DNA of 17,703 bases from an uncultured Roseburia sp. (GTDB taxonomy: Bacteria; Bacillota; Clostridia; Lachnospirales; Lachnospiraceae). The notes beneath the pieces are model-generated. The model made no database searches, was not told the origin of the DNA, and saw only the letters and a list, made by a program, of their open reading frames with translations. The position numbers and the translations under genes were made by a program. This document shows, piece by piece, positions 15,305 to 17,703 of this stretch. Position 1 is the first letter of the stretch. Every line of letters starts with the position of its first letter. The DNA lies in the NCBI GenBank assembly GCA_910577925.1, contig CAJTOI010000037.1, forward strand, positions 1-17,703, given 5' to 3'.

Positions 15305-15337
15305 GAACATAAACAGAGCGGAGAGTGGGGGAGACAC

Positions 15338-16051
15338 ATGCCGATTCGTGTGGCGATTGTTGAAGACGAGACGGAATATGCAGAGAATCTGGAATCATTT
15401 TTCAGACGGTACGGGGCGGAGCGCGGGATTGCCTGTCAGCTCTGCCGCTATACCGACGGCCGGGATTTTCTCACGGCATTTTGCGGGCAGTGGGATTTGA
15501 TCCTTCTCGATATCGAGATGCCGCATGTAAACGGGATTGAGACGGCAGAAAGGATCCGCGCCCGGGACGCGGAGGTTCGGATTGTCTTTGTGACGAATAT
15601 CGCGGGGTATGCCATAGACGGGTACCGGTACGAGGCCTCGGATTATATCTTAAAACCGTTAAAATATGCCGAGTTTTATTTAAAAATCGGAAAAGTGTTG
15701 GCGAGACTTTCGAGGCAGAGGGATGCCGGTATTGTGCTTGAACAGCGGAGCGGAATGCGCCGGATCGGCCTTGCACAGATTTTATATGTGGAGGCGCGCG
15801 GGCACTATCTGGTGTTTCATCTGCCGGGGGAGACAGTGGAGTCCACCGGCTGCGGAACGATGAGTGAGCTCGAAGGGCGCCTCAGAGAGAAGGGATTTTT
15901 CCGCTGCCATCATTCGTGTCTGGTCAATCTGCATTATGTGTATGATATCGAAAAAGACTGTGTGCTTCGGGACGGGACGAAAATTCCCGTCAGCCGCGGG
16001 AGGAAAAAGGAATTGAAGGAACGGCTGCTTGCGTTTCTTTCAGGGGAATAG
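15338..16051 (+). CDS. LytTR-family response regulator
   Basis: This 237-residue cytoplasmic transcription regulator has a receiver domain (about 1-120) and a LytTR DNA-binding domain (about 130-237). The receiver keeps all phosphorylation residues: acidic pair Glu9/Asp10, phospho-acceptor Asp58 in LILLDIEMP, Thr86 and Lys106 in YILKPL. The LytTR domain carries ILYVEARGHYLVFHL, FFRCHHSCLVNLHYV and the terminal IPVSRGRKKELKERL. These are typical of AgrA/VirR-like regulators of surface or secreted functions. GGGGGAG precedes ATG 15338, which is 33 nt after the glycosidase gene, and the sensor gene begins 3 nt after its stop, so the pair is an operon. Targets are unknown; the TCTTGT repeats at 17556-17616 are a nearby candidate. 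Confidence 0.94.
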   Translation: MPIRVAIVEDETEYAENLESFFRRYGAERGIACQLCRYTDGRDFLTAFCGQWDLILLDIEMPHVNGIETAERIRARDAEVRIVFVTNIAGYAIDGYRYEASDYILKPLKYAEFYLKIGKVLARLSRQRDAGIVLEQRSGMRRIGLAQILYVEARGHYLVFHLPGETVESTGCGTMSELEGRLREKGFFRCHHSCLVNLHYVYDIEKDCVLRDGTKIPVSRGRKKELKERLLAFLSGE

Positions 16052-16054
16052 CGT

Positions 16055-17440
16055 ATGGCATATGAACTGCTTGATTCTTTTGTAAAAATTGATTTTTACC
16101 TGGAAATATCTTTGATTGCCGCGGTTCTTATCGCGGTTCTGGAACGGAAAAAATATCCGAAGCCTGCATTTGTCTGTGCGGCGGCCGCCGAGCTTTTCTT
16201 GCTCGGCGGCTTGCTGCATGTAATGCCGGAATATTTTTTGGATACGAGAGCGGCTTACATGCGGTCTGATGATTTTTATGTCAGGATGATGACGTCAGTC
16301 TTTGCGCTGTCTTTTGTATTCTTTGTACAGCTGTGTCTTCTGGCCGTCACGATACGCATTACGACTAGGTTTTCCTGGCAGCTTTCGCTGTATGTGATGT
16401 TCCTCGCATATCTGGTGGAGCATACTGCCAATTCGCTTTGGATTGTCTTCGCCATGTGGGATTACCAGAGATGGAAGGAGCTGATTTTGGGGACGTCGGT
16501 TGTCGTTCATCAACTGCCGCCGCCTGTCTCCTATGCGCTGGTGCTGGTGCTTGAGGTATATCTGCTGCATAAGGGCAGCCGTGATTCGGAAGCTTTTTTA
16601 CTTGGAGTTCATCAGTATATGCCGATGCTTGGCGTGCTTTTGGTTTTTGGGCTGATTCTGAATACCGCGGCAAAGCTCTGCTTTATGAAAATACAGGAAA
16701 ATGCGCTGCTCGTGGGGGTTTGCGTTGTGTATGATATTCTCTGCTCTTTTTTTGTGTTGTGGGTGCAGTATGCGACCATTGACAAAAACTATTTTGCGCA
16801 GGAGGCGGAATTTGAGCGGATGCTGCGGCGCCAGCGGGCACAGCACTACACCGCGTTTAAGACAAATCTGGATATGATTAACGGGAAATGCCACCGTCTG
16901 AAACATCAGGTGCGGACGCTTCGGGAGAGTATGCGCGACGAGGAAACATGCGGGGGAAACCGGCGCCGGGAAGATATGTGCCGAAAGAGCGGAGCCGATT
17001 GGTTAGACGAGACGCTGTCACGTCTCGAGCGGGAGCTTGCGCTCTACAATGCGATTGTGAGCACCGGCAATGAAGTCATCGACATGGCGGTAAACGAGAA
17101 AAGCCTGGTCTGTGAAAAAGAGGGCATCACGCTCACCTGTATGATTGACGGACGGATGTTCACGCGGATGGAGCCGATGGAGGTGTATCAGCTGTTCGGC
17201 GACGCATTGGAGCGTGCGATACAGAAGGCAAAGAGGCAGCAGGATGCAGACCGGCGCATTATTTCCATCGTGCAGAGTGTGCAGGGAAATATCCGCTGTG
17301 TGCATTTTGAGTGCTACGGAGACCGTGACGCACAGGATGAGGTGCTTTTGACTTCGATGAACAGAATTGCCGCCAGGTGGGGCGGGAGCATAGGCGTATC
17401 CTGCGCGGAACAGATATGGACATTGAAGCTTGTATTTTAA
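16055..17440 (+). CDS. GHKL-type sensor (HPK10-like) with degenerate ATP-binding domain
   Basis: This 461-residue membrane sensor is the partner of the LytTR regulator, with AGGGG upstream and 3 nt spacing. About six or seven helices occupy residues 15-240 (for example 17-30, 38-56, 80-102, 110-134, 157-172, 188-209, 217-240). The linker and histidine region read INGKCHRLKHQVRTL (275-289), which aligns with the family form KCHDLKHQI except that Asp is Arg. TGNEVIDMAVNEKSL (337-351) and CMIDG (362-366) are normal. The N-box, usually LFGNALDNAIEA, reads LFGDALERAIQK (380-391), so both magnesium/ATP-binding Asn residues are gone. The expected Asn of the following strand (EN) is Cys420, and the glycine-rich HGFGMKSI lid is missing. 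It is therefore probably unable to bind ATP normally and may act as a phosphatase, scaffold or ligand-binding partner. Family membership is clear; loss of kinase activity is an inference. Confidence 0.88.
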   Translation: MAYELLDSFVKIDFYLEISLIAAVLIAVLERKKYPKPAFVCAAAAELFLLGGLLHVMPEYFLDTRAAYMRSDDFYVRMMTSVFALSFVFFVQLCLLAVTIRITTRFSWQLSLYVMFLAYLVEHTANSLWIVFAMWDYQRWKELILGTSVVVHQLPPPVSYALVLVLEVYLLHKGSRDSEAFLLGVHQYMPMLGVLLVFGLILNTAAKLCFMKIQENALLVGVCVVYDILCSFFVLWVQYATIDKNYFAQEAEFERMLRRQRAQHYTAFKTNLDMINGKCHRLKHQVRTLRESMRDEETCGGNRRREDMCRKSGADWLDETLSRLERELALYNAIVSTGNEVIDMAVNEKSLVCEKEGITLTCMIDGRMFTRMEPMEVYQLFGDALERAIQKAKRQQDADRRIISIVQSVQGNIRCVHFECYGDRDAQDEVLLTSMNRIAARWGGSIGVSCAEQIWTLKLVF

Positions 17441-17497
17441 AAAAGATCATATACTGTTATATCTGCCGTAATTTTCCTCTGTTTGTATAACGGATTT

Positions 17498-17537
17498 ATT
17501 CATTTTCATAATGAAAAATAAAAATGAATTAGAGTTT
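17498..17537 (+). terminator. possible AT-rich terminator hairpin after the sensor gene
   Basis: ATTCATTTT (17498-17506) can pair with AAAATGAAT (17521-17529), followed by TAGAG and five T residues. An alternative smaller palindrome TTTTCAT-A-ATGAAAA (17503-17517) lies inside. It sits 58 nt after the sensor stop codon and is the only candidate end for the operon, but the stem is entirely A/T-rich and weak. Confidence 0.35.
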
Positions 17538-17555
17538 TTCTGAGCCGGTGATAAA

Positions 17556-17616
17556 ACAAGATTTGTAAAACACAAGTCTTGTTTCATAAATCTTGTTTCA
17601 GGGTATTGAATCTTGT
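17556..17616 (+). repeat. cluster of TCTTGT repeats, probable operator
   Basis: TCTTGT occurs at 17577, 17591 and 17611, and in inverted form (ACAAGA) at 17556; the first two copies extend to an exact 10-nt direct repeat TCTTGTTTCA 14 nt apart. The inverted copy and the 17591 copy also form AACAAGATTT / AAATCTTGTT arms. The copies overlap and flank the -35 box of the promoter at 17606-17634, which suggests regulator binding. Confidence 0.5.
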
Positions 17617-17634
17617 AGTTTTATGTGTTATTGT
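17606..17634 (+). promoter_or_regulatory. promoter for a gene beyond the window end
   Basis: TTGAAT (17606-17611) and TATTGT (17629-17634) are separated by exactly 17 nt, and TGT precedes the -10 as an extended element. Transcription would start near 17641. Confidence 0.5.
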
Positions 17635-17640
17635 AGTTAA

Positions 17641-17703
17641 AGATTCAGAGGAACCGTTCTCTGTATCTGTCATAGAATCTCAGGTTGTGTCAACCGATAT
17701 TTT
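17641..17703 (+). other. folded 5' leader of an off-window gene (partial)
   Basis: Three complementary pairs lie directly after the predicted transcription start: AGATTC (17641-17646) with GAATCT (17675-17680) enclosing CAGAGGAAC (17646-17654) with GTTCTCTG (17656-17663), then GGTTG-TGT-CAACC (17683-17695) followed by GATATTTT. This could be an attenuator or structured leader. The window ends here and no coding start is visible. Confidence 0.35.

Noticed and set aside
17571..17616. TCTTGT repeats as a CRISPR array
   Set aside because: Units are 6-10 nt with uneven 14 and 20 nt spacing, without repeat-spacer structure or cas genes; an operator is more likely.

Overview
This window looks like chromosomal DNA of a gut-type Clostridia species, most likely Lachnospiraceae. 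The evidence is a T-box leader, a GatCAB transamidation operon with an archaeal-type (non-discriminating) aspartyl-tRNA synthetase, LytTR/GHKL two-component genes of the kind common in that family, a domain-permuted membrane GH3 glycosidase, strong AGGAGG-type ribosome binding sites, and moderately GC-rich codon use. This assignment is an inference from gene content; no rRNA or other marker gene is present.

Layout. Positions 1-650 are visibly AT-richer than the rest. They hold a small hypothetical gene that appears split by an AG dinucleotide duplication, followed by a structured, nested imperfect palindrome of about 200 bp that abuts the next gene. Positions 651-2720 (minus strand) encode a membrane chemoreceptor (Cache-HAMP-MCP signal domain). 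A 253-bp divergent intergenic region follows, with a promoter on each side. Positions 2974-6106 (plus strand) encode a two-gene MacB/BceAB-like ABC transporter: an ATPase and an FtsX-type permease.

Positions 6107-6617 are a 5' regulatory region: a near-consensus promoter, a T-box riboswitch whose specifier loop reads GAAC (overlapping Glu GAA and Asn AAC codons), its 14-bp intrinsic terminator, and then an extra set of hairpins before the first start codon. This leader drives a tightly packed plus-strand run: non-discriminating AspRS (6618-7949), Nudix hydrolase (7962-8528), a GNAT acetyltransferase fused to GatC (8525-9391), GatA (9430-10890) and GatB (10935-12377). AspRS would charge tRNA-Asn with Asp, and GatCAB would amidate it to Asn-tRNA-Asn (and possibly Glu-tRNA-Gln to Gln-tRNA-Gln). 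A T-box sensing tRNA-Asn and/or tRNA-Glu therefore makes sense as the controller.

Without any visible terminator the run continues into a membrane-anchored, circularly permuted GH3 glycosidase whose true N-terminus overlaps the gatB stop codon, then a LytTR response regulator (15338-16051) and a GHKL-type sensor protein (16055-17440) that has lost its ATP-binding signature residues. After an AT-rich hairpin, the last 150 bp contain TCTTGT repeats around a good promoter, and a folded 5' leader for a gene beyond the window edge.

The most unusual items are the GNAT-GatC fusion, the two-codon T-box with extra downstream hairpins, the degenerate sensor kinase beside an intact response regulator, the GH3 start that seems to require a non-standard CTG codon, and the long nested palindrome next to the chemoreceptor gene. 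No CRISPR array, tRNA, rRNA, transposase or phage gene was seen.
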